Positions 36,594 to 44,946 of a stretch of 64,000 nucleotides of DNA are shown here, in pieces. Position 1 is the stretch's first letter; every line of letters begins with the position of its first letter. A program made the position numbers and the translations under genes. This stretch comes from JAFGKK01 sp964521085 (GTDB lineage Bacteria > Chloroflexota > Anaerolineae > Anaerolineales > RBG-16-64-43): assembly GCA_964521085.1 (NCBI GenBank), contig CAZFPL010000003.1, positions 62,001 to 126,000 of the forward strand, in the 5' to 3' direction. The notes under the pieces were generated by a model. That model was not told the DNA's origin. It ran no database searches and saw only the letters and a program-made list of their open reading frames with translations.

Positions 36594-36893
36594 TAATCCC
36601 GGCACAGGGACATCAAGCACTCCTCAGGCGATAACTTTATTGTCATACTTGTTTAGGCCAGACAAATTAGAAGGTATTCTAGGATTCAACTTTATTTCTT
36701 AGTCCTAGAGAGAATTAGCAATATAGTGCCCTGTTTTTAATAAACGCAGGATACGACTTTATTGTCATTCCACATGGATTCGCTGGAAAGACAGATCGAC
36801 CGGAAAAATCAACCGGTGTAATGTTTTGAGATAAAATTACAGGCCCGGAGTATTCGGAAGCGGAACTGCGGCAGTCGGAAACGGAGACGAAAC
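36594..36893 (+). other. right arm of the element and smpB upstream spacer
   Basis: AT-rich 300 bp without a gene. Contains the internal repeat CTTTATTGTCAT (36635-36646), the right inverted repeat (36758-36773) and its flanking ATGGAT, then about 110 bp of smpB upstream DNA with a TAAAAT-like -10 box near 36833. Confidence 0.7.
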
Positions 36894-37352
36894 GTGGAAG
36901 AGCACATCAAGGTGGTTGCCACCAACCGAAGAGCAACGCACGATTATGCCATCCTCGAGCGATTCGAAGCCGGGATCGCTCTTTTCGGAAGCGAAATCAA
37001 GTCCATCCGTGCCGGCCAGATCAACATCAAAGAGGGTTATATTTCGATCGAGGGCAGGCAAGCATGGCTTCTCAGCGTGCATATTTCACCCTACGATCCG
37101 GCCAGTATGTCGAATCACGATCCCCTCCGGAAAAAGCGGCTCCTCCTGCACCGCAAGGAGATCCTCCGATTGCAGGAAGCGCAGCAGCAAAAAGGATTGG
37201 CGATAATTCCGTTGCGGATCTATTTGAAAAAAGGGCTGGCGAAAGTTGAGATCGGCCTGGGACGGGGTTTGAAGAAATATGATAAACGGCAGGCGATCGC
37301 CAAACGGGATGCGGAGCGGGATATGCGCCGCGCATTAAGCAGCCGGAATTAA
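36894..37352 (+). CDS. smpB: SsrA-binding protein SmpB
   Basis: 152 aa. Binds tmRNA and takes it to stalled ribosomes for trans-translation. Family landmarks: NRRATHDYAILERFEAGIALFGSEIKSIRAGQINIKEGY, then HISPYDP, and the basic C-terminal tail KKYDKRQAIAKRDAERDMRRAL. GTG start with GGAG eight bases before. Directly upstream of its RNA partner ssrA (22 bp), a functional pairing that also makes a good case for both calls. Confidence 0.97.
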   Translation: MEEHIKVVATNRRATHDYAILERFEAGIALFGSEIKSIRAGQINIKEGYISIEGRQAWLLSVHISPYDPASMSNHDPLRKKRLLLHRKEILRLQEAQQQKGLAIIPLRIYLKKGLAKVEIGLGRGLKKYDKRQAIAKRDAERDMRRALSSRN

Positions 37353-37364
37353 TAATGCTATAAT
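37335..37364 (+). promoter_or_regulatory. tmRNA promoter
   Basis: TTAAGC at 37335-37340, 18-bp spacer, perfect TATAAT at 37359-37364, ten bases before the tmRNA 5' end. The -35 lies in the last codons of smpB. Confidence 0.7.
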
Positions 37365-37373
37365 GGTTTTTAC

Positions 37374-37762
37374 GGGGATGACAGGCTTCGACGGAAGAGG
37401 CTGGCCCCGGATGGCAGGCCGAGAGGCGCCGAGCTCGAAAAATCAGCGCACAAACTCAAGTGCCAACCGCACTTACTCTGCTCTTCCTGTTGCGGCTTAA
37501 CCCGCACCATAGAGCCTGACCCCTAAGGGGTCACGTCCGCCTCTCCCTAACTCCGGCTGGGAGAGATGCGGGCGTGAGAAAGCCGGAGTGCCGCATGCGA
37601 AGCCGTGGCGCATGCGAAAGAGGGCTTTCGGGCCTGAGCGGCTGGTCGATCGGTTTTCCTCGCCGGGCAGGCAGCCGATTGACGAGAAAAAATGTCCGGC
37701 TAAGCCTGTAGAGGTCCGGAACCGAGTCTTCTCGGACGCGGGTTCGATTCCCGCCATCTCCA
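37374..37762 (+). ncRNA. ssrA: transfer-messenger RNA (tmRNA)
   Basis: 389 nt. 5' GGGGATGACAGGCTTCGACGG and 3' GGTTCGATTCCCGCCATCTCCA form the alanine-tRNA-like end (GGGGATG with CATCTCC plus A); CCA is not encoded. The resume reading frame is GCC AAC CGC ACT TAC TCT GCT CTT CCT GTT GCG GCT TAA at 37462-37500, giving tag ANRTYSALPVAA, with the usual AA ending that proteases recognise. GC-rich pseudoknot arms follow. One-piece type. Tags stalled peptides for degradation, together with SmpB from the gene just upstream. Confidence 0.97.
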
Positions 37763-37822
37763 CTGAAAAACCGTTACCGGCAGGACGCCGCTTAAGTTGA
37801 GATTCCCCACAGGAGGACCCCC

Positions 37823-38488
37823 ATGGCCTTTCGATATTGGTTCGGGTCGATGCTTGTGTTGGTCGGCGCCGGATTGCTGGTTGACCAGCTTTACCCCGCA
37901 CTGGAACTTGGGCAATGGATCGCCCGCCTATGGCCGCTTGCCCTCATCCTGCTCGGCGTCCTGGTGCTTATAACCCGAACATCGACCTGGATCGGCGGGA
38001 TTCTCGTCATCATCGTCGGAATCCTCTTTCAGATCGCCGCGCTGGGTATCCTGAGGGAAAATGCGTGGGGATTGTTGGGACCCGGTCTGCTTATCCTATT
38101 GGGCGTTCTGGTGATTTTCCGTTTCGGACGACCCGGTATTTCGAGGGAAAAATCCCAGGGTACGATTAATCCTTTCGTCATTTTCTATGGGCTTGAGGTC
38201 CGTCCGCCAATTGCGAATTTCCGCGGTGGTTCCGCAACGGCTATCTTCGGCGGTGCAAATATCGATTTGCGGGAGTCCGTGTTGGCAAAGGAAGGGGCGT
38301 TTCTTGAGCTGACAGCGGCGTTTGGCGGCATTAACGTCATCGTCCCGAAAGAATGGCGGGTGGATATCGATGGGTTGCCGTTTTTCGGCGGCTGGTCGAA
38401 TAAAACTTACCCTTCATTGACTTCAGAAAGCCCTGTTCTGACCGTGCGATGCCTGGCAATGTTCGGGGGAATTGATATTAAAAATTAA
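37823..38488 (+). CDS. DUF5668/LiaF-like membrane protein
   Basis: 221 aa with AGGAGG six bases before ATG. Three to four TM helices in the first 115 residues (LVLVGAGLLV; LWPLALILLGVLVLI; GGILVIIVGILFQIAALGIL; LGPGLLILLGVLVIF), then a soluble C-terminal domain with SATAIFGGANIDLRES, TAAFGGINVIVPKEWRVDI and CLAMFGGIDIKN: the repeated FGGxxI/V pattern of the LiaF C-terminal (cell-wall-active antibiotic response) domain. LiaF regulates envelope-stress kinases in Firmicutes; no kinase lies next to it. Followed by a terminator. Confidence 0.88.
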   Translation: MAFRYWFGSMLVLVGAGLLVDQLYPALELGQWIARLWPLALILLGVLVLITRTSTWIGGILVIIVGILFQIAALGILRENAWGLLGPGLLILLGVLVIFRFGRPGISREKSQGTINPFVIFYGLEVRPPIANFRGGSATAIFGGANIDLRESVLAKEGAFLELTAAFGGINVIVPKEWRVDIDGLPFFGGWSNKTYPSLTSESPVLTVRCLAMFGGIDIKN

Positions 38489-38512
38489 TCCCTTTCGACA
38501 TGTTCATTCGAT

Positions 38513-38549
38513 AAAAAGCGGCGCGGGAATTTCTCGCGCCGCTTTTTTT
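38513..38549. terminator. bidirectional Rho-independent terminator
   Basis: GCGGCGCG at 38518-38525 pairs with CGCGCCGC at 38535-38542; five A upstream, seven T downstream. Serves the LiaF-like gene and, in the other direction, the ligA-rlmI transcript. Confidence 0.9.
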
Positions 38550-38596
38550 ATCGGGTATGCCTTTTTTCACGGCGAACCAACCTCCCACGCTGGGCG

Positions 38597-39796
38597 CTAG
38601 AGGACGCGGCAAACAAAACCTTTTAGATATCTGCCTTCGGGGAAGGTCAAGCGGACCGGATGATCCAAAGGCTGGCCGAGCCGTTTGATGATTTGTGCAT
38701 CTCGGCCGGCATCCACCGCGGCAGAGAAGACAATTTTCTGGAATAATTCCTCGCTGACAAGTCCCGAACAGGAGAATGTAATCAGGAAGCCTCCCGGCCG
38801 GATAATTCGCATAGCTAACCAATTTATGTCCTTGTAAGCTCGTGAGGCTTTGAGAATATCCTTCTGCATCGTCGCAAATTTTGGAGGGTCGAGGATAACG
38901 AAGTCAAATTGCCGTTTTTCATCCCGGAAAGCCCGCAACACTTCGAAAGCATTCCCGGCCAAAAAAGAATCCTCCCCGTCGGGCATTCCATTGAGCGATA
39001 ACTGCTCTTTCGCGGATGCCAATACCGATTGCGACGAATCGACATTCAGCACATGTCCGGCGCCCGCGGAATATGCCGCAATGGCAAAGGCACCGGTGAA
39101 GGAGAACACGTTCAAGACGGTTCCGCTGCGCGTGTAGGAGGATACCAACTCATGGAGAATCCGGCGGTTGTCCCTTTGATCCAGATAGAAACCGGTTTTG
39201 TGGCCTTTGCGCACATCCACCAAGAAATGCCACCCGCCCTCATGAATCGTTATTTTTTCCGGCGGCTCGGTTCCCGATAAAGGACCGGTTGCCGGAGGAA
39301 GGTGCTCCTTCTCCCGTACGTCCGCGTCGGATCTTTCATAAATTCCTTGGACGCCTTCCAGCCGGCTCAGCAGCACTACCAGGACGCTTTTCCAATACTC
39401 TGCAGCCGCGGAGAGGAATTGGACGACGAGGAAGTCGCCGTATCGATCCACGATGAGGCCGGGCATCCCGTCATTTTCCGCATGGACCAGCCGGTATCCG
39501 TCGGTGTATTCACGCAGCGGTCTTCGAAGCGATTCCGCCTGCAGGAAGGCCCGGCGGAAAAAATCGGCATCCACCGCCTGACCTGGATCCCAGGTCCAAA
39601 TTCTGGCGACGATTTGAGAGTGGGGGCTGAATCCGGCGCGGGCCAACCAGGTTCCCTGCTGATCGTATACTTCCACTGTCTCCCCCAATTGAGGATCTCC
39701 CGTCACTTTATCCACCGCGCCGGAAAATATCCAAGGATGTTTCTGCCGGACGGATTTTTCGCGTCCGGGTTTCAAGAACAACCGTCCTTCCGTCAA
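38597..39796 (-). CDS. rlmI: class I rRNA methyltransferase, RlmI-like
   Basis: 399 aa. N-terminal PUA domain (residues about 1-75, LKPGREKSVRQKHPWIFSGAV), EEHEE-like middle, then Rossmann MTase with VLNVFSFTGAFAIAAYSAGAGHVLNVDSSQ and VILDPPKFA (NPPY-like catalytic motif) and KAYKDIN-like AYKDINWLAMRIIRPGG. RlmI makes m5C1962 in 23S rRNA; other members differ in target, so the exact base is inferred. The start overlaps the ligA stop (ATGA), thus coupled. Ends just before a terminator. Confidence 0.93.
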   Translation of the reverse strand: MTEGRLFLKPGREKSVRQKHPWIFSGAVDKVTGDPQLGETVEVYDQQGTWLARAGFSPHSQIVARIWTWDPGQAVDADFFRRAFLQAESLRRPLREYTDGYRLVHAENDGMPGLIVDRYGDFLVVQFLSAAAEYWKSVLVVLLSRLEGVQGIYERSDADVREKEHLPPATGPLSGTEPPEKITIHEGGWHFLVDVRKGHKTGFYLDQRDNRRILHELVSSYTRSGTVLNVFSFTGAFAIAAYSAGAGHVLNVDSSQSVLASAKEQLSLNGMPDGEDSFLAGNAFEVLRAFRDEKRQFDFVILDPPKFATMQKDILKASRAYKDINWLAMRIIRPGGFLITFSCSGLVSEELFQKIVFSAAVDAGRDAQIIKRLGQPLDHPVRLTFPEGRYLKGFVCRVL

Positions 39797-41838
39797 ATCA
39801 ATTTCTCCTTGGAAGAGATCAATTTCTCAAGCGCACCTTCATCCAAAATAGGTACATTCAGGGTTTTCGCCTTCTGAAGTTTAGAACCCGGATCCTCTCC
39901 CAGGACCAGGTAGCTTGTTTTTTTCGTCACGCTGTCGGTCACCTTTCCGCCGTGCGCTTCAATCAATTGCTTGGCTTCCTCACGGGAATAATTCCGCAGA
40001 ACCCCGGTTATGACGAACGTCTTTCCATCCAACGAAGCGGCTCCGGGAGCGGAGGCCTCCGGGGTGTATTCCGGCCAAATCCCCTTTTTTCGAAGATGTT
40101 CCAGCAATTGCTGGTTCGGTTTGCGTGAAAACCAATCCAGGATCGCTTCGGCGATGTTCGGACCGACGCCTTCGATCTTCTGCAGGCGCTCCCCGGAAGC
40201 GTTTTTCAACGCGGTTAAATTTCCGAATTCCCTTGCCAAGTCACCGGCCATCACCTCCCCCACGCCCGGAATCCCGAGCCCGATCAGCAGGCGCGTCAGA
40301 GACCTTGATCTGGATACCGATATCGAATTTAAAAGATTCGTTGCTTTCTTTTCCGCAAAACCTTCCAGGAGCAATAGGTCTTTCAGGGTGATGTCGTACA
40401 AACCCGCTATGTCTCTCACCAACCCGGTTTGCACAAGCTGTTCGACTATCTTTATGCCCAGCCCTTCGATGTCCATGGCGGTTCGTGAAGCAAAATGCTC
40501 CACATGCCGCACCAACTGGTCGGGACATGCGGAATTAATGCAAAAATATGCCACTTCCCCTTCCGCTTTCCGGACGCTTTCCTGGCAGGACGGACATCGT
40601 TTGGGGGGAGAATACTTGCTCTCCTTTCCCGTACGGATGTCGGGGATGGGCCCGATCACGTAGGGGATGACGTCCCCCGCCCGTTTGAGCATCACCCGGT
40701 CGCCGATCCGGATATCGCGTTCCTGGATGAAGTCGAAATTATGCAGCGTGGCCCGGCTGACGGTGACGCCGCCGATGGAGACCGGTTCGAGAATGGCATA
40801 GGGGGTAAGCACCCCGGTCCGGCCGACATTCACTCCGATATCCTGCAACACCGTGCTGACCTCGCGGGCGGCGAACTTGTAAGCGATGGCCCCCCGCGGA
40901 TCCTTGCCGACCGAACCGAGTCGCTCGGCCAGAGACAGGTCGTCGATTTTCACGACCAATCCGTCGGTTTCGAATTTATAGGAATTTCTCCGCTTCTCGA
41001 AGGTGCTGCAAAGGCGGATTACCTCCTCGATGGAAGCCGCCTGCTTTGCCATGGCGGGCACGGGGAAGCCCAATCCCTTTAATGTTGCCAGGGTTTCCCA
41101 TTGCGTGGATGGCCGGTTTTCCCCTTCCCACACCAAAATCGAATAACAAAGCAGATCGATCGGGCGTTCCGCCGTCAGATGGGAATCCAGCTGGCGCAGT
41201 GCTCCGGACGCGGCGTTCCGGGGATTGACGTACACCTTTTCCTCCTCGCGGGCCAACCGCGCGTTCAAGGCTTCGAACTCCGCGATCGGTATGAACGCTT
41301 CCCCCCGGACGACAAGCCTTCGAGGGAGGGTGCCGGCATATTCCGGGTCCGCCGGGATGCGCAACGGCAGGGAACGGACGGTGCGCAGATTGGGCGTGAT
41401 GTCTTCCCCTTCCGTGCCGTCGCCGCGCGTCGCGCCCATTCGAAATACGCCGTTTTCATAGTGGAGGATGACGGTCAATCCGTCGATTTTCGGTTCGATG
41501 ACGAAGGATGCGGATTTCACCTGCGCTGACAACCGTACGATTCTGTCGTGCCAGGCGAGGAGATCTTCGGAAGAAAAAGTATTCCCGAGACTCAGCACCG
41601 GTTGGGGATGGGCAACGCGCAAGAACTTCTCCGAAACCATCCCGCCGACCCTCTGGGAAGGGGAATCGGGCGTTTTCAAATCCGGATATTCCCCTTCCAG
41701 AGATATCAATTTCCGAAGCAGTTCGTCGTATTCGGTGTCGCTGATGACGGGTGAATCCAGAACATAATATCGATAGCCGTGATATTGAATCTTTTTCTTT
41801 AATTCTTCCATCTTTTCGGAAACGGTTTTTGGGATCAT
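39793..41838 (-). CDS. ligA: NAD-dependent DNA ligase
   Basis: About 681 aa from ATG 41838; a GTG at 41868 and ATG at 41811 are alternatives, since no good Shine-Dalgarno was found. Joins nicks in replication and repair. Order: Ia and adenylation domain (DTEYDELLRKL; EPKIDGLTVILHYENG, adenylated Lys), OB fold, zinc finger (CPSCQESVRK..FCINSACPDQLV), HhH repeats (residues about 490-590) and C-terminal BRCT (LDGKTFVITGVLRNYSREEAKQLIEAHGGKVTDSVTKKTSYLVLGEDPGSK). Canonical layout. Coupled with rlmI. Confidence 0.97.
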   Translation of the reverse strand: MIPKTVSEKMEELKKKIQYHGYRYYVLDSPVISDTEYDELLRKLISLEGEYPDLKTPDSPSQRVGGMVSEKFLRVAHPQPVLSLGNTFSSEDLLAWHDRIVRLSAQVKSASFVIEPKIDGLTVILHYENGVFRMGATRGDGTEGEDITPNLRTVRSLPLRIPADPEYAGTLPRRLVVRGEAFIPIAEFEALNARLAREEEKVYVNPRNAASGALRQLDSHLTAERPIDLLCYSILVWEGENRPSTQWETLATLKGLGFPVPAMAKQAASIEEVIRLCSTFEKRRNSYKFETDGLVVKIDDLSLAERLGSVGKDPRGAIAYKFAAREVSTVLQDIGVNVGRTGVLTPYAILEPVSIGGVTVSRATLHNFDFIQERDIRIGDRVMLKRAGDVIPYVIGPIPDIRTGKESKYSPPKRCPSCQESVRKAEGEVAYFCINSACPDQLVRHVEHFASRTAMDIEGLGIKIVEQLVQTGLVRDIAGLYDITLKDLLLLEGFAEKKATNLLNSISVSRSRSLTRLLIGLGIPGVGEVMAGDLAREFGNLTALKNASGERLQKIEGVGPNIAEAILDWFSRKPNQQLLEHLRKKGIWPEYTPEASAPGAASLDGKTFVITGVLRNYSREEAKQLIEAHGGKVTDSVTKKTSYLVLGEDPGSKLQKAKTLNVPILDEGALEKLISSKEKLI

Positions 41839-42042
41839 TCCGGGGATTTTTTCAGCCTCCTTGCGCACATAAAGACAAGGATAATACGGTATAATTCTAC
41901 TCTAGTCCAAATATAATAGAGAAGTCCTTGGGGGAGTACTCCCGAAGGGAGGATGATGTCATTCCACAGTCCTCCTCCGGAGGGAAAAAGGTAGCGGTAA
42001 TCCCAACGGCAAGATTTTCCCCGTCATCGCACAGGAGATGCG

Positions 42043-42837
42043 TTGAAGCTATCCGTACAGTCCCTGACGAAGATTTTCCATCACAGTCACCGCGAATCCA
42101 CTCCGGCGCTGGAGGATTTATCGTTCGATGTGAAAGCCGGGGAATTCATCTGCCTGCTTGGTCCCTCCGGTTGCGGTAAAACGACGCTTCTGCATCTCAT
42201 CGCGGGATTGGAAAAAGCGGATTCCGGCCGCGTATTGATGGATGGGAAAGTCATCGTGGGGCCCGGACGGGACAGGGTGGTCATCTTCCAGGAGCCGGCG
42301 CTCTTTCCATGGTTGAACGTGATGGATAATGTTTCCTTCGGGCTGGATTGTGCGGGAATCCCGAAGAAGGATCAATCCAAGAAGATCGTGGAATATTTGC
42401 GTCTGGTGGGGTTGAGCAGTTTTCGCAAAGCCTATACCCACGAGCTCTCCGGGGGGATGAAGCAAAGAGTCGCTTTGGCCAGGGCGCTCGCCCTGGAGCC
42501 GGATATTCTGCTCATGGATGAACCGTTTGCCGCGCTCGATGCGCAAACCCGGGATATGCTGCATACGGAATTACAGGAGATCTGGCAGAAAACGGGAACC
42601 ACCATCCTGTTTGTAACGCATAATGTGCGCGAAGCGTTTGTGCTCGGAGACCGCGTGCTTCTGTTATCGGCGCGTCCCGGGAGACTGAAAAAGGACTTCC
42701 GCTGCGAACTTCCCCGCCCGCGCCACATCGAAGATTATGCCTTGGTGGAAGCCGTTCGGGAAGTGCTTTCGGACTTGCGGGAAGAAGTCCTTGCCGCAAC
42801 GGAGAAGGATCTGGATCATGAAGAACTGGATCATTAG
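42043..42837 (+). CDS. ABC transporter ATPase, nitrate/sulfonate/taurine type
   Basis: 264 aa. Walker A GPSGCGKTT, Q-loop FQEPALFPWLNV, ABC signature LSGGMKQRVALARAL, Walker B ILLMDEPFAALDA, H-loop VTHN. It belongs to the SsuB/TauB/NrtD group, whose importers carry sulfonates, taurine, nitrate, bicarbonate or thiamine precursors; the substrate cannot be told here. TTG start with AGGAG six bases ahead. Overlaps the permease gene by 20 bp. No substrate-binding protein gene is nearby. Confidence 0.92.
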   Translation: MKLSVQSLTKIFHHSHRESTPALEDLSFDVKAGEFICLLGPSGCGKTTLLHLIAGLEKADSGRVLMDGKVIVGPGRDRVVIFQEPALFPWLNVMDNVSFGLDCAGIPKKDQSKKIVEYLRLVGLSSFRKAYTHELSGGMKQRVALARALALEPDILLMDEPFAALDAQTRDMLHTELQEIWQKTGTTILFVTHNVREAFVLGDRVLLLSARPGRLKKDFRCELPRPRHIEDYALVEAVREVLSDLREEVLAATEKDLDHEELDH

Positions 42838-43585
42838 AATTTTATTTTTCGGCCTTCTGATCCTTGCCTGGGAAATTGTGGTCCAGCTGAAGATCTGGCC
42901 CACCTACATCATCCCGTCCTTTTCCGACGTTCTGCTTTCCATCTGGAATGGATTTGCGGATGGAACCTACCCCCGGGCGATCCTGATCAGCATACGGCGG
43001 CTGGCGGTGGGATATGGAATCTCCCTGGTCCTTGGAATCATCATCGGGATGCTGGTTGGGCGGATACAAATTGTTCAAAAAACCGTGGGGTCGGTCATTC
43101 TTGGATTGCAGGCCTTGCCGAGTGTTTGCTGGCTTCCCCTGGCGCTGCTTTGGTTTGGATTGTCGGAAAAAGCGATTATCTTTGTGGTGATCATGGGGGC
43201 GCTGTTATCCATCTCGCTCTCCACGGCCGATGGAATCCACAATACTCCCCCTTTGTTCCTGCAAGCCGCGAAAACCATGGGCGCCGCAGGATTTCGCCTC
43301 TATTCCCAAGTCATTCTGCCTGCAGCGTTACCATCCATCATCTCCGGAATGAAATTAGGGTGGTCGTTCGCCTGGCGGTCCCTGATGGCCGGGGAACTGT
43401 TGTATTACGGCGGGATGGCCAGTCTCGGCCACCTCCTGACGATGGGCCGGGAATTGAATGATATGGCTCAGGTGATTTCGGTGATGATCATTATCGTGGT
43501 GATCGGGTTATTGGTCGACTTCCTGGTGTTCGCTCCCGTCGAACGGCGCATCCGGGAACGGTGGGGTCTGCAATCCGTTCGCTGA
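42818..43585 (+). CDS. ABC transporter permease, SsuC/TauC type
   Basis: 255 aa from ATG 42818 (MKNWIIRILFF) with an AAGGA eight bases ahead; an upstream reading frame inside the ATPase is rejected. Six TM helices; the EAA loop appears as AAKTMGAAGFRLYSQVILPAALPSIISGMKLGWSFAWRSLMAGEL. Same BPD-transport class as SsuC/NrtB/ThiX. Coupled to the ATPase by overlap. Confidence 0.9.
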   Translation: MKNWIIRILFFGLLILAWEIVVQLKIWPTYIIPSFSDVLLSIWNGFADGTYPRAILISIRRLAVGYGISLVLGIIIGMLVGRIQIVQKTVGSVILGLQALPSVCWLPLALLWFGLSEKAIIFVVIMGALLSISLSTADGIHNTPPLFLQAAKTMGAAGFRLYSQVILPAALPSIISGMKLGWSFAWRSLMAGELLYYGGMASLGHLLTMGRELNDMAQVISVMIIIVVIGLLVDFLVFAPVERRIRERWGLQSVR

Positions 43586-43619
43586 GCATCCCGGACGCAC
43601 CAGATCCAGGGAAATCCCG

Positions 43620-44174
43620 TCAGCGGATTTCCGGCTCCAGGATCCCGTACGTTCCATCCCTCCTTTTGTAGACCACATTGACCGCCCCGCTGTGCACATT
43701 CTGGAAGAGGAAGAACTCCTCGTGGCCCAGCATGTGCATTTGATCGATGGCCTCGATTTCACTCATCGGTTCCAATAGGAATTTCTTCCTGCGGACGATG
43801 GGCTGGTCGGTGGCAGGTGATTCCTTCTCGTACAGGTCGGCCGGGACGGGAACAGCCTCGCTGCGTCCGCGCATCCGCTTCCCCTTGAATTTCTCCACCC
43901 GGCGATGCAGTTTATCAAGCGCCGCATCCACGGACGTATAAATATCGCCGCTTCGTTCCTCGGCCCGCAGGAGAAGGTTTTTTCCCCGAATGGTCATTTG
44001 GGCCACGTGTTTATCGGCGTCACTCCGTACGGAACGGTCGTACTTTAATTCCACCCTGGCTTCATCGAGATTCTCCACAAACCGGCTCAATTTGTTGATC
44101 TTCTTCTCCACGTATTCTTGCAGATGGGGGGTCATTTCCATTTCGGACGTATTGACAAGAATTTGAATGGTCAT
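43620..44174 (-). CDS. hpf: ribosome hibernation promoting factor, long form
   Basis: 184 aa. The N-terminal YfiA/RaiA domain (residues 1-100: EYVEKKINKLSRFVENLDEARVELKYD..ERSGDIYTSVDAALDKLHRRVEK) blocks the ribosome's decoding centre. The C-terminal domain (residues 128-184: RRKKFLLEPMSEIEAIDQMHMLGHEEFFLFQNV) mediates 100S dimerisation. GGAGG six bases before ATG. Last gene of the Tad/comF run, or its own unit 25 bp downstream of comF's end. Convergent with the ABC permease. Confidence 0.96.
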   Translation of the reverse strand: MTIQILVNTSEMEMTPHLQEYVEKKINKLSRFVENLDEARVELKYDRSVRSDADKHVAQMTIRGKNLLLRAEERSGDIYTSVDAALDKLHRRVEKFKGKRMRGRSEAVPVPADLYEKESPATDQPIVRRKKFLLEPMSEIEAIDQMHMLGHEEFFLFQNVHSGAVNVVYKRRDGTYGILEPEIR

Positions 44175-44199
44175 GGTTGTCCTCCGATATCGAAAGGAT

Positions 44200-44946
44200 T
44201 TATGATCCCAGCCGTGCGGCAGGCAGGACGGCTCGGGCCAGCGTCAACGCGCCCACGCGGTATGCGCCCGCCTGGATCAGCGCTTCCGCGCAACTAAGCA
44301 ATGTCGCGCCCGTGGTGCAGACATCATCCACCAACAACACGCTTTTCCCTTTCACGGACGATGCGTGAAAGGCGTGCGCCATATTCTTCTTTCGGTCTCC
44401 GTACGACAGCCCAACCTGGGTTTGGGTTTCCCGGACGCGGGACAGGCAAGAAGCAGCGACGGGGATATTCACCTTTCGGGAGAGCGCGTTCGCCAGCAGC
44501 AGCGACTGGTTGTACCCGCGCATTCGCTCGCGGTGCTTTCCCAGCGGGACCGGAAGGAGAAGGTCGAATTTCCAAGTGGGTAGAGTCCAATGGGGAAACG
44601 AAAGGTCGATCAATTGCGCGGCCAGGGAACGATCCGAGTCGTACTTCAGGGCATGGAGTGCTTTCCGCAGCGGACCGGAAAACTCGGCTGCCGAGCGGAT
44701 GAATCGCAGGCGGGAATGATCGATGCAGGAATGCGGGCGATGGGCTTCCTGCGGCAGGCCGCACCAACGGCAGTGACGGGAATCGATCCATGAAATCCCG
44801 GCGGCACAAGGATCGCAAATGCGTTTGCCGAATTTTTTACAATAGACACATTGGGGCGGGAAAAACAGATCAAGAAAAATCGAATAGAACGAGCGGGTTT
44901 GTTCCTCAATCGTCTGGAATCTTTTCACCATGATCCAGATCCCCAT
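44200..44946 (-). CDS. comF: ComF-family phosphoribosyltransferase-like protein
   Basis: 248 aa. An N-terminal zinc-finger region with paired Cys (FFPPQCVYCKKFGKRICDPCAAGI, then HCRWCGLP), then a type I PRTase-like domain with VLLVDDVCTTGATLLSCAEAL and LPVPLGKHRERMRGYNQS. ComF is needed for DNA uptake in natural transformation. ATG overlaps the tadC stop (TAATG); a GTG-like alternative ATG at 44931 exists. Found as part of a Tad operon, so transport and competence genes are linked here. Confidence 0.9.
   Translation of the reverse strand: MGIWIMVKRFQTIEEQTRSFYSIFLDLFFPPQCVYCKKFGKRICDPCAAGISWIDSRHCRWCGLPQEAHRPHSCIDHSRLRFIRSAAEFSGPLRKALHALKYDSDRSLAAQLIDLSFPHWTLPTWKFDLLLPVPLGKHRERMRGYNQSLLLANALSRKVNIPVAASCLSRVRETQTQVGLSYGDRKKNMAHAFHASSVKGKSVLLVDDVCTTGATLLSCAEALIQAGAYRVGALTLARAVLPAARLGS

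Larger units (their letters stand above)
34488..36779. mobile_element. 2.28-kb terminal-inverted-repeat element carrying a GH99-like cargo gene
   Basis: GTGGAATGACAATAAA at 34494-34509 and its exact complement at 36758-36773 are perfect 16-bp inverted repeats, flanked on both sides by ATGGAT (34488-34493 and 36774-36779), the footprint of a 6-bp target duplication. The interior is more AT-rich than the neighbourhood and holds one intact gene, no transposase, and a 28-codon signal-peptide-like remnant. A further copy of CTTTATTGTCAT at 36635-36646, oriented like the right end, lies 122 bp inside. Confidence 0.85.

Noticed and set aside
41957..41970. TGTCATTCCACA match to the inverted repeat of the 34.5-kb element
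   Set aside because: Only 12 bases, no partner or flank; explained as chance or part of the leader stem.
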